Shown here piece by piece: positions 1 through 5,922 of a stretch of 9,188 nt of DNA. Every line of letters begins with the position of its first letter. Within the stretch, counting starts at the first letter, position 1. Origin of the DNA: Wenzhouxiangella sp. (lineage in GTDB: Bacteria > Pseudomonadota > Gammaproteobacteria > Xanthomonadales > Wenzhouxiangellaceae); NCBI GenBank assembly GCA_021767625.1, contig JAASTB010000067.1, positions 1-9,188 on the forward strand, written 5' to 3'. The notes beneath the pieces are model-generated. The model made no database searches and was not told the DNA's origin. It saw only the letters and a list, made by a program, of their open reading frames with translations. The position numbers were made by a program, and so were the translations under genes.

Positions 1-399
1 CAGCGCCTGGGGTTCATGCTGATGGGGCTGTTCGCCCTGCTGGGCGCGATCCACGGTCCAAAGTCGTGGGGGCGTTGGGTTTACGGCGTGCCGATTCTGC
101 TGGGCGCAGGCTGGGGTATCACGACCGGGGCCCGCCACGTCTGGCTGCAGAACCTTCCCGCCGACCAGGTGCCCGATTGCGGGCCGGGCATGTACTTCAT
201 GCTCGAGTACGATTTTCCGCTGATGGACATCCTGCGCGAAGCCTTCACCGGTGCGGGCGAGTGCGCCGAGGTCGACTGGTCCTTCCTCGGCTTGTCGATG
301 CCCATGTGGACGCTGATCTGGTATGTTGGACTCGCGGTGTTCGTTCTCTGGGCACTGCTGGCCAACAGCCTGGGTTCGAGGACCCGAGAAGAGCAATGA
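1..399 (+). CDS. dsbB: Disulfide bond formation protein B (DsbB), 3' part only
   Basis: Inner-membrane quinone reductase that reoxidises periplasmic DsbA and passes the electrons to ubiquinone or menaquinone. The window opens inside the gene: the frame is open from base 1 with no start visible, and 132 residues remain to the TGA. What is seen is the end of TM2 (LMGLFALLGAIHG), TM3 (VYGVPILLGAGWGITTGA), a long second periplasmic loop with two cysteines (codons 178-180 and 262-264, 28 residues apart), and TM4 (WTLIWYVGLAVFVLWALL) with a short charged tail. The cysteines match in order and spacing the Cys104/Cys130 pair that E. coli DsbB uses to attack DsbA. The first-loop CXXC pair that contacts quinone lies upstream of the window. 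The stop overlaps the start of the next gene (ATGA), so the two are probably co-transcribed. The first in-frame ATG inside the window (base 16) is internal and not the true start. Confidence 0.9.
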   Translation, partial: QRLGFMLMGLFALLGAIHGPKSWGRWVYGVPILLGAGWGITTGARHVWLQNLPADQVPDCGPGMYFMLEYDFPLMDILREAFTGAGECAEVDWSFLGLSMPMWTLIWYVGLAVFVLWALLANSLGSRTREEQ

Positions 400-1766
400 G
401 CGAGAAATTCAGGACAATTACCCCCGCCAAGGGATGGCGACCGGATTCATGGCAACAGCATGAAGCCGGGCAGCAGGCGACCTATCCCGACGAGATCGCC
501 TTTCGGCATGCCCTGGGTCGTCTTGCTGCCATGCCGCCGCTGGTCACGTCCTGGGAGATTCTCTCCCTGAAGGAGCAGATTGCCGAGGCTCAGGCCGGCA
601 AACGATTCGTTCTGCAGGGTGGCGATTGTGCCGAGTTGTTCGACGATTGCGAACCGACCATCATCGCCAACCGGCTGAAGGTCCTGCTGCAGATGTCGCT
701 GGTGTTGCTGCACGGCATGGAAAAGCCGGTCGTCCGCATCGGGCGATTTGCCGGACAGTACGCCAAGCCGCGTTCGGCGGACATGGAAACGCGCGACGGG
801 GTGACGTTGCCGAGCTATCGCGGCGACCTGGTCAATGCCCCGGAGTTCACCGAGCAGGCGCGTCGGCCGGATCCCGATCGCCTCCTGCGTGGTCACGCCA
901 GTTCGGCGATGACGATGAATTTCGTCCGTGCCCTGGTCGACGGCGGTTTCGCCGACCTGCATCATCCCGAATACTGGAATCTGGGTTGGTTGGAGCACTC
1001 GCCGCTGGCCGACGAGTTCGAGCGTATCGCCGACAGCATCGGGCACTCGGTGCGCTTCATGGAAACCATTACGGGCCAGCAACCGGGGAGCCTGCGGCGG
1101 GTCGATTTCTTCACTTCTCACGAGGCGCTGCACCTGCATTACGAGCAGGCGCTCACGCGGCGCGTTCCCCGCCAGTGGGGCTGGTTCAACCTTTCCACGC
1201 ACTTCCCGTGGATCGGCATGCGCACCGCCGAGCTGGAAGGGGCTCACGTGGAGATGTTCCGCGGAGTCCGCAATCCGATGGGCATCAAGGTCGGCCCGGG
1301 CATGTCCCCGAGTTGGCTGAAGGGTCTCATCCATACCCTGAATCCCGACAACGAACCCGGCCGGCTGGTGCTGATTCACCGTATGGGCGCAAGCCAGATT
1401 TCGGACAAGCTGCCCCCACTGATCGAGGCGGTTCGGTCGACGGGTTCGCCGGTGCTTTGGATCTGCGATCCCATGCACGGCAATACGGAGAAGACCGAGA
1501 ACGGCTACAAGACGCGCCGCTTCGCCAATGTCGTTTCCGAAGTGGAGCAGGCGTTCGACATACATGCGGAGAGCGGCTCGCGCCTGGGTGGGGTTCACCT
1601 CGAATTGACCGGCGAAAACGTCACCGAATGCATCGGGGGCGCCCGGGACCTGGGCGAGCACGATCTCTCCAGGGCCTACAAGACCACCGTCGATCCCCGG
1701 CTTAACTACGAACAGGCGCTGGAGTTATCCATGCGAATTGTCGGCAAGCATCGCAGCCTCGCCTGA
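396..1766 (+). CDS. aroG: Class II 3-deoxy-7-phosphoheptulonate (DAHP) synthase
   Basis: Condenses phosphoenolpyruvate with erythrose 4-phosphate, the first step of the shikimate pathway to aromatic amino acids, in the cytoplasm. It is the plant/Mycobacterium type (AroA-II), not the AroFGH type of E. coli. The 456 residues match the usual ~450-460. Family signatures in order: QGGDCAE (74-80), RIGRFAGQYAKPRS (114-127), NPMGIKVGPGMSP (293-305), LIHRMGA (326-332), DPMHGNT (358-364), HLELTGENVTEC (401-412) and DPRLN (433-437). By alignment to the M. tuberculosis enzyme the metal ligands are Cys78, His361, Glu403 and Asp433, all present. The residue before Asp433 is Val rather than the Cys I recall in M. 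tuberculosis. The frame is open much further upstream (to about base 66), but that part overlaps dsbB; ATG 396 overlaps the dsbB TGA and follows purine-rich GAGAAGAG. The symbol for class II enzymes varies (aroG, aroF, aroH). No regulatory domain is evident; allosteric control cannot be judged here. Confidence 0.96.
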   Translation: MSEKFRTITPAKGWRPDSWQQHEAGQQATYPDEIAFRHALGRLAAMPPLVTSWEILSLKEQIAEAQAGKRFVLQGGDCAELFDDCEPTIIANRLKVLLQMSLVLLHGMEKPVVRIGRFAGQYAKPRSADMETRDGVTLPSYRGDLVNAPEFTEQARRPDPDRLLRGHASSAMTMNFVRALVDGGFADLHHPEYWNLGWLEHSPLADEFERIADSIGHSVRFMETITGQQPGSLRRVDFFTSHEALHLHYEQALTRRVPRQWGWFNLSTHFPWIGMRTAELEGAHVEMFRGVRNPMGIKVGPGMSPSWLKGLIHTLNPDNEPGRLVLIHRMGASQISDKLPPLIEAVRSTGSPVLWICDPMHGNTEKTENGYKTRRFANVVSEVEQAFDIHAESGSRLGGVHLELTGENVTECIGGARDLGEHDLSRAYKTTVDPRLNYEQALELSMRIVGKHRSLA

Positions 1767-1784
1767 GCTTGCCTCGGGTCAGTC

Positions 1785-1817
1785 AAGAAAAAGCCCGGCG
1801 TCGCCGGGCTTTTTCTT
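1785..1817. terminator. Bidirectional intrinsic terminator between convergent genes
   Basis: A perfect 15-bp inverted repeat: 1785-1799 (AAGAAAAAGCCCGGC) pairs with 1803-1817 around a 3-base loop (GTC). The GC core of the stem is flanked by A5 on the left and T5 on the right, so either strand yields a GC hairpin followed by a U-run. It sits 18 bases after the DAHP synthase stop and 20 bases beyond the DUF4399 stop on the other strand, so it can end both transcription units. Confidence 0.93.
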
Positions 1818-1837
1818 TCTGCAGTGGAGGTTCCGGT

Positions 1838-2278
1838 TCACTCGACGGTGATCGTGATCTTCTCAGACATCACGGCGGGATCGTGCGGAACGTGGCGATG
1901 ATCGCCTAGCAGGAGTTGCAGGCTGTGTTGGCCCGGTTCCAGCTCGATACTGACTTCGGTCTGGCCGCCGCCGAAATGGACCACGTGGTCGCTCGTCGGC
2001 AGAGGCATGTCCAGTGCCGGCATGTTGGAGTCGTCGACATCGATCAGCAGGTGATGATGACCGGTCATGTCCTTGTCGATGCCCGCCGGCGCGACGCCCA
2101 TCCCTTCCAGTCCGAAGCGGACCGTGACCGGGCTGGTCACGGTCTCGCCGTCGTTGGGCGTAATGAAGTACACCCGAGCGTCTTCGGGAGCGTTGCTGCG
2201 CTCCATGCCTTGCGCTGTGGCCAGGGCCGGCAGCAGAAGCGTCAGCAGTGTCAGTGCAAGAAGCTTGCCTGCGTTCAT
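1838..2278 (-). CDS. Exported DUF4399 family protein, function unknown
   Basis: A 146-residue protein that I recognise as a DUF4399 member from PNDGETVTSPVTVRFGLEGM (41-60), GHHHLLID (73-80), HFGGGQTEVSIELEPGQHSL (101-120) and LGDHRHVPHDP (124-134). Residues 1-22 look like a Sec signal peptide (Lys5, then a Leu/Ala core, ending ATA before Gln23), so the mature protein of about 124 residues should be periplasmic or anchored outside the inner membrane. The rest reads as a small all-beta domain. It is histidine-rich (His74-76, 98, 101, 118, 127, 129, 132), which may mean metal binding; that is inference. ATG 2278 is chosen over the longer open frame upstream because GAGGAGG lies 5 bases before it and a signal peptide follows at once. 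It lies 20 bases downstream of mdh on the same strand, so probably co-transcribed, with no obvious metabolic link. Confidence 0.87.
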   Translation of the reverse strand: MNAGKLLALTLLTLLLPALATAQGMERSNAPEDARVYFITPNDGETVTSPVTVRFGLEGMGVAPAGIDKDMTGHHHLLIDVDDSNMPALDMPLPTSDHVVHFGGGQTEVSIELEPGQHSLQLLLGDHRHVPHDPAVMSEKITITVE

Positions 2279-2283
2279 TGAGA

Positions 2284-2290
2284 CCTCCTC
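2284..2290 (-). promoter_or_regulatory. Shine-Dalgarno GAGGAGG for the DUF4399 gene
   Basis: Near-perfect anti-16S match 5 bases from ATG 2278, lying between the mdh stop and that ATG. It fixes the start and shows that the gene is translated independently rather than only by coupling to mdh. Confidence 0.8.
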
Positions 2291-2298
2291 GAATCGTT

Positions 2299-3276
2299 TC
2301 AGAGCAGCGATTCCACGGCCTGGCGTTCTTCGCGGAGCTCCTTGTCGGTGGCGTCGAGCCGCGCCTGGGAGAACTCGTTGATGTCCAGGCCCTGGACGAT
2401 TTTCCACTTTCCATCTTCGCACGTGCAGGGGAAAGAGAAGATCACGCCCGGTTCGATGCCGTAGCTTCCGTCGGCGGGTACGGCCATGGAGACCCAGTCG
2501 TCACCGTCGGTCCCCAGCACCCAGTCGCGAATGTGATCGATGGCGCTCGAGGCGGCCGATGCCGCGCTGGAGGCGCCGCGTGCCTTGATGATGGCCGCGC
2601 CGCGCTGCTGCACGGTCGGGATGAAGTCGTTCTCGTACCAGTCGCGGTCGACCAGGTCGGTTGCGGTCTTGCCGTCGCAGTTGACGTGGTGCAGGTCCGG
2701 GTACTGGGTGGACGAGTGATTGCCCCAGATGGTCATCTGCTTGATGCGCGTGTGGTGCGTGCCGGTCTTGTTCGCCAGCTGCGCCAGGGCGCGGTTGTGG
2801 TCCAGGCGGGTCATGGCGGTGAAGTTCTCCGCCGGCAGGTCGGGCGCATTGGCCTGGGCGATCAGCGCATTGGTGTTGGCCGGGTTGCCGACCACCAGCA
2901 CCTTGACGTCGCGGCTGGCTACGGCATTGAGGCTCTTGCCCTGCGGGCCGAAGATCTTGCCGTTTTCGGCCAGCAGGTCGGCGCGTTCCATGCCCGGGCC
3001 GCGCGGTTTCGCGCCGACCAGCAGGGCGACATCGGCGTCCTTGAAGCCCTCGTCGAGTTCGGTCGTCGTGACGATACCGTGCAGCAGGGGCAGTGCAGCG
3101 TCCTCGAGCTCCATGGCCACGCCTTCGAGGGCGTCCTTGGCGGGCGGGATTTCGATCAGCTGCAGGATGACGGGCTGGTTGGGGCCCAGCATGTCGCCGG
3201 CGGCGATGCGGAAACACAGCTGATAGCCGATCTGGCCGGCGGCGCCGGTAATGGCCACGCGAACGGGGTTGTTCAT
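2299..3276 (-). CDS. mdh: Malate dehydrogenase (NAD-dependent, cytosolic-type)
   Basis: Interconverts malate and oxaloacetate with NAD in the TCA cycle; cytoplasmic. At 325 residues it fits the ~326-329 of the type 2 (cytosolic-like) MDH group. The N-terminal Rossmann loop is TGAAGQIGY (10-18), and Glu42 at the end of the second strand (QLIEIPP) favours NAD over NADP. Substrate-binding arginines Arg92 and Arg98 lie in PRGPGMERADLL, Asn131 in NPANTN, Asp159 and Arg162 in TRLDHNRA, and the catalytic His187 in WGNHSS. All expected catalytic residues are present, so the enzyme should be active. The frame stays open upstream to 3420, but ATG 3276 has AGGAGT 5 bases before it and begins directly at the Rossmann fold. 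The gene heads a likely two-gene unit with the DUF4399 gene and is divergent from the gene at 3423. Confidence 0.97.
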   Translation of the reverse strand: MNNPVRVAITGAAGQIGYQLCFRIAAGDMLGPNQPVILQLIEIPPAKDALEGVAMELEDAALPLLHGIVTTTELDEGFKDADVALLVGAKPRGPGMERADLLAENGKIFGPQGKSLNAVASRDVKVLVVGNPANTNALIAQANAPDLPAENFTAMTRLDHNRALAQLANKTGTHHTRIKQMTIWGNHSSTQYPDLHHVNCDGKTATDLVDRDWYENDFIPTVQQRGAAIIKARGASSAASAASSAIDHIRDWVLGTDGDDWVSMAVPADGSYGIEPGVIFSFPCTCEDGKWKIVQGLDINEFSQARLDATDKELREERQAVESLL

Positions 3277-3281
3277 GGAGC

Positions 3282-3287
3282 ACTCCT
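3282..3287 (-). promoter_or_regulatory. Shine-Dalgarno AGGAGT for mdh
   Basis: AGGAGT on the minus strand, 5 bases before ATG 3276. It decides the mdh start against the longer open frame that continues upstream. Confidence 0.75.
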
Positions 3288-3310
3288 GGGTGGTTGGGTC
3301 CAAACCCGTT

Positions 3311-3316
3311 ATTTTA
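3311..3316 (-). promoter_or_regulatory. Possible -10 box (TAAAAT) for mdh
   Basis: TAAAAT on the minus strand inside an AT-rich island (CGTTATTTTAACG) of an otherwise very GC-rich spacer. With a start about 6-7 bases downstream the leader would be about 28 bases, long enough for the AGGAGT site. No convincing -35 hexamer is seen at 16-18 bases, so this is tentative. Confidence 0.4.
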
Positions 3317-3332
3317 ACGCAAGCGGCCGCGG

Positions 3333-3372
3333 CGCCCCGTCCGCAGCGCCCGATCGCGCAGCCGACGGGGCG
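3333..3372. repeat. 9-bp inverted repeat in the mdh divergent control region
   Basis: CGCCCCGTC (3333-3341) and its reverse complement GACGGGGCG (3364-3372) are separated by 22 bases. The pair lies just upstream of the mdh -10-like box and upstream of the plus-strand TATAGT box. It could be an operator for a dimeric regulator or a hairpin. In so GC-rich a spacer a 9-bp match may also be chance. Confidence 0.35.
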
Positions 3373-3395
3373 TCCCGCTGCCGAACCGACGGCGT

Positions 3396-3401
3396 TATAG
3401 T
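3396..3401 (+). promoter_or_regulatory. Possible -10 box (TATAGT) for the 3423/tesB unit
   Basis: TATAGT in the context GTTATAGTG, 21 bases before GTG 3423. A start near 3408 would give a leader of about 15 bases containing GGAG. No clear -35 is seen. The same GTTATA-TG context occurs before typA. Confidence 0.45.
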
Positions 3402-3413
3402 GATCGCCCAATC

Positions 3414-3417
3414 GGAG
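3414..3417 (+). promoter_or_regulatory. Shine-Dalgarno GGAG deciding a GTG start
   Basis: GGAG ends 5 bases before GTG 3423 but 17 bases before the in-frame ATG 3435. The spacing favours the GTG as the start of the secreted protein. Confidence 0.5.
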
Positions 3418-3422
3418 CAATC

Positions 3423-4001
3423 GTGGAATCCGCCATGCGAATTCTTGTCTGCGTGTTTTCTATGCTGGTGTTTTCGTCGGCTTCGGCCGAACCGGTCGAG
3501 GCGTTCTGGGCCGAGCTGCAGGCCCTCTGCGGGCGTGCTTTCGAAGGCGAGCTGGTGGCCGCGCCGCCCGGGGAAGAGGGGTTTTCCGGTCAGCGCCTGG
3601 TCATGCATGTGCGCGAATGCAATGAGGCGGTGATCAGGATTCCCTTCGTGGTCGGCGAAGATCGTTCGCGCACCTGGGTGCTGACCCGCCGCGGTGAACG
3701 CATCGAACTCAAGCACGACCACCGGCACGAGGACGGTTCGCCCGACGCGGTGACGATGTACGGGGGGACGACGACCAATACCGGAACCTCCGAAGCCCAG
3801 TATTTTCCGGCCGACCAGCACACCCGCGAACTGATCGAACCGGCCTTCTCCAATGTCTGGACGATGCGCATCGAGCCCGGCGAGACATTCACCTACGGGC
3901 TCTGGCGCCTGGGCACGCCGCGGGTGTTCCGGATCGATTTCGACCTCGGCGAGGCCGTGGCGCCGCCGGCGGCGCCCTGGGGCTGGGAGGCAAACGAATG
4001 A
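3423..4001 (+). CDS. Exported protein of unknown function, upstream of tesB
   Basis: I cannot name this family. The 192 residues start at GTG 3423, chosen for the GGAG site at 3414-3417; ATG 3435 (188 residues, beginning MRILVC) is the alternative and gives a more typical signal-peptide N-end. Residues 5-22 are a clear Sec signal (Arg6, hydrophobic core, SASA before Glu23), so the product should be periplasmic or secreted. The mature part has two cysteines (Cys36 in LCGRAF, Cys66 in VRECNE) that could form a disulfide, a charged histidine patch LKHDHRHEDG (96-105), and alternating strand-like segments (VIRIPFVVG, RTWVLTRRG, FRIDFDL) suggesting a beta-rich fold of perhaps lipocalin-like style; that last point is a guess. 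No membrane segment follows the signal. The stop overlaps the tesB start (ATGA), so the two are probably translationally coupled, though their compartments differ. Confidence 0.82.
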   Translation: MESAMRILVCVFSMLVFSSASAEPVEAFWAELQALCGRAFEGELVAAPPGEEGFSGQRLVMHVRECNEAVIRIPFVVGEDRSRTWVLTRRGERIELKHDHRHEDGSPDAVTMYGGTTTNTGTSEAQYFPADQHTRELIEPAFSNVWTMRIEPGETFTYGLWRLGTPRVFRIDFDLGEAVAPPAAPWGWEANE

Positions 4002-4870
4002 ACGACGCTCTGGCATCGGTCATCGACCTGCTCGATCTCGAGCGGCTTGAGGACAACCTCTTCCGCGGACAGAGCCACGACATCGGCGCACCGCAGGTGT
4101 TCGGGGGGCAGATTCTGGGGCAGGCCCTGTCGGCCGCCCACTGCACGGTGGAAGAACGGGCGCCGCACTCTCTTCACGCTTATTTTCTGCGGCCGGGAGA
4201 CTTCAATCAGCCGGTGGTCTACCAGGTGGAGCGATCCCGGGACGGGGGTAGCTATTCCAATCGACGGGTGGTGGCAGTACAGCACGGCCGGCCGATTCTC
4301 AACCTCGCCGCCTCTTTCCATGCCGGAGATCGGGGCTTCGATCACCAGTTCGACATGCCTCGGGTGCCGGGGCCGGAGGGCCTGTCCAAGAGCATCGATA
4401 TCCAGGATTCGATCATCGACCGGGTCCCCGAGAAGATGAGACGACTTCTGGCGCATCGGCCACCGCTGGAATTTCGGCCGGTCGAGGCCCCCAAGTTCAT
4501 CGATCCGGAGGCGCGTCCCCCCCGAAAACACGTATGGATGCGCGCCTGGGATCGCCTGCCGGACGACCCGGAGCTGCACCGCAACCTGCTGACCTACGTT
4601 TCCGACTACGAACTGCTCGGAACGGCGACCCTGCCGCACGAGCTGGATTTCAGCACGCGGCCCGTGCAGATGGCCAGCATCGACCACGCCCTGTGGTTCC
4701 ATCGGCCCTTCCGGGTCGACGACTGGCTGCTCTATGCCTGCGACAGCCCCACCAGCCACGGAGGGCGCGGATTCACGCGCGGTCAGTTCTTCAGCCAGTC
4801 CGGCGAACTGGTGGCCTCGACCGCCCAGGAAGGCGTGATCCGCCCCTGGGATCCGCAAAAGGCCGGCTGA
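3998..4870 (+). CDS. tesB: Acyl-CoA thioesterase II (TesB)
   Basis: Hydrolyses a broad range of acyl-CoAs to free fatty acid and CoA; cytoplasmic, double hotdog fold. It has 290 residues against 286 in E. coli. The N-terminal hotdog holds VFGGQILGQAL (34-44), HSLHAYFLRPGD (57-68) and SYSNRRVVAVQ (85-95); the C-terminal hotdog holds SDYELLG (202-208), SIDHALWFHRPF (227-238), RGFTRGQFFSQSGELVAST (257-275) and QEGVIR (277-282). Of the E. coli catalytic set Asp204/Thr228/Gln278, the equivalents here are Asp203, Ser227 and Gln277; the Thr-to-Ser change keeps the hydroxyl. GGGAGG at 3985-3990 lies 7 bases before ATG 3998, and the ATG overlaps the TGA of the preceding secreted-protein gene. It ends only 8 bases from the convergent AstE/AspA-like gene. 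Confidence 0.95.
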   Translation: MNDALASVIDLLDLERLEDNLFRGQSHDIGAPQVFGGQILGQALSAAHCTVEERAPHSLHAYFLRPGDFNQPVVYQVERSRDGGSYSNRRVVAVQHGRPILNLAASFHAGDRGFDHQFDMPRVPGPEGLSKSIDIQDSIIDRVPEKMRRLLAHRPPLEFRPVEAPKFIDPEARPPRKHVWMRAWDRLPDDPELHRNLLTYVSDYELLGTATLPHELDFSTRPVQMASIDHALWFHRPFRVDDWLLYACDSPTSHGGRGFTRGQFFSQSGELVASTAQEGVIRPWDPQKAG

Positions 4871-4878
4871 GCGCCGGC
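4857..4878 (-). terminator. Weak intrinsic terminator for the AstE/AspA-like gene
   Basis: Two GCCGGC copies (4862-4867 and 4873-4878) pair as a 6-bp GC stem around a 5-base loop. Read on the minus strand, the hairpin follows the stop of the gene at 4879 and is trailed by C then TTTT. It overlaps the last codons and stop of tesB. On the plus strand no T-run follows, so tesB has no obvious intrinsic terminator here. Confidence 0.4.
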
Positions 4879-5922
4879 TCAGGTCTGTTCGCCGTAGGGA
4901 AAGTCGTCGGATTCCAGCGACTCGGTGTAGTCGCCGACGCGCTCGTGGGCGATGTCGGTGCGGTAGAAGCGCGCGATGTGGTAGATGGCGTCGCCTTCGT
5001 TGACCAGGGGCAGGTTCAACCGACCGATGACGATGCCGCTGAAGGGCGCGACGATTTCCCTTTCCGCTTCGCCGAAGGGGTCGGAGACCACGCCGAGGAC
5101 GGTTTCGTCCTTCGCAACCCGGTCGCCGAGTTGTACCCATGCGCGGAAGAGCCCGCTCTGTGGGGCGCGGACCCAGCTGCTGGAGCGGGCCACGACCGGG
5201 GCGGGCGGCGGTTTCCTGCGCGTGCGCGGCAGCATGGACAGCTCGCGCATCACCCGGATGACGCCCTCGACCCCGCCGCGGATGGCGAACTCGTCGAAGC
5301 GGAGGGCTTCGCCGGCTTCGTAGAGAAGAATCGGTATGTCGTGGTCCATGGCCGCCATGCGCAGTGAGCCGTCGCGCAGCGCCGAGTTGAGGATGACCGG
5401 CGTTCCGAAGGCCTTGCCGAGCCTCAGCGTCTCCTCGTCGTCGAGGTTGGCGCGGATCTGCGGCAGGTTGCCGCGGTTGATCGCGCCGGTGTGCAGGTCG
5501 ATGCCGTGCGTGGCCTGGCTGACGATCTCGGTCATGAACAGGTTCGCAACCCGCGCGGCCAGGGAGCCGCTTTCGGAGCCCGGAAAGCTGCGGTTGAGGT
5601 CGCGCCGGTCGGGAAAGTACCTCGACAGGTTGATGAACCCATGCAGGTTGACGATGGGAACGGCGATCAGCGTGCCTTTCAGCCGCTTGAGCTGCGGCAC
5701 CTTGAGCAGGCGGCGGATGATTTCCACGCCGTTGAGCTCGTCGCCGTGTATGGCCGCGGAAACGAACAACACGGGGCCGGCCTTGCGCCCGCAAAGCACC
5801 TGCACCGGCATGGTCGTCGGCGAGTGGGTATAAAGGCGGCCGACTTCGAGGTCGATACTGCGTCTTTCGCCCGGCTCGACGGTGACGCCGCCGATGGTCA
5901 GGGCGGTATTGCGTTGGTTCAT
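4879..5922 (-). CDS. AstE/AspA-family zinc hydrolase with C-terminal lipoyl-like domain
   Basis: Member of the succinylglutamate desuccinylase/aspartoacylase (M14-like) family, which cleaves amide bonds of N-acyl amino acids with one zinc ion. The 347 residues carry AAIHGDELNGVE (57-67; ligands His59, Glu62), DLNRSFPG (108-115; substrate arginine Arg111), GIDLHTGA (140-147; third ligand His144) and LLYEAGEALR (199-208), where Glu202 or Glu205 should be the catalytic acid. After a Pro/Arg-rich linker (232-243), residues ~248-316 (SGLFRAWVQLGDRVAKDE through APFSGIVIG to VNEGDAIYHIA) resemble a barrel-sandwich hybrid but lack the lysine-bearing lipoyl/biotinyl turn. Such two-domain proteins are common but poorly characterised; the true substrate is unknown. 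No signal peptide. ATG 5922 overlaps the TGA of the MgtC/DUF4010 gene (ATGA) and lacks a good Shine-Dalgarno, so translation probably depends on coupling. The open frame extends to 6186, but that part overlaps the upstream gene. Confidence 0.9.
   Translation of the reverse strand: MNQRNTALTIGGVTVEPGERRSIDLEVGRLYTHSPTTMPVQVLCGRKAGPVLFVSAAIHGDELNGVEIIRRLLKVPQLKRLKGTLIAVPIVNLHGFINLSRYFPDRRDLNRSFPGSESGSLAARVANLFMTEIVSQATHGIDLHTGAINRGNLPQIRANLDDEETLRLGKAFGTPVILNSALRDGSLRMAAMDHDIPILLYEAGEALRFDEFAIRGGVEGVIRVMRELSMLPRTRRKPPPAPVVARSSSWVRAPQSGLFRAWVQLGDRVAKDETVLGVVSDPFGEAEREIVAPFSGIVIGRLNLPLVNEGDAIYHIARFYRTDIAHERVGDYTESLESDDFPYGEQT

Noticed and set aside
447..1661. 404-residue minus-strand frame opposite the DAHP synthase
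   Set aside because: No family motif and complete overlap with a confidently identified gene.
2248..3633. 461-residue plus-strand frame opposite mdh
   Set aside because: It is antisense to a complete, motif-intact malate dehydrogenase and runs into the next gene in another frame.
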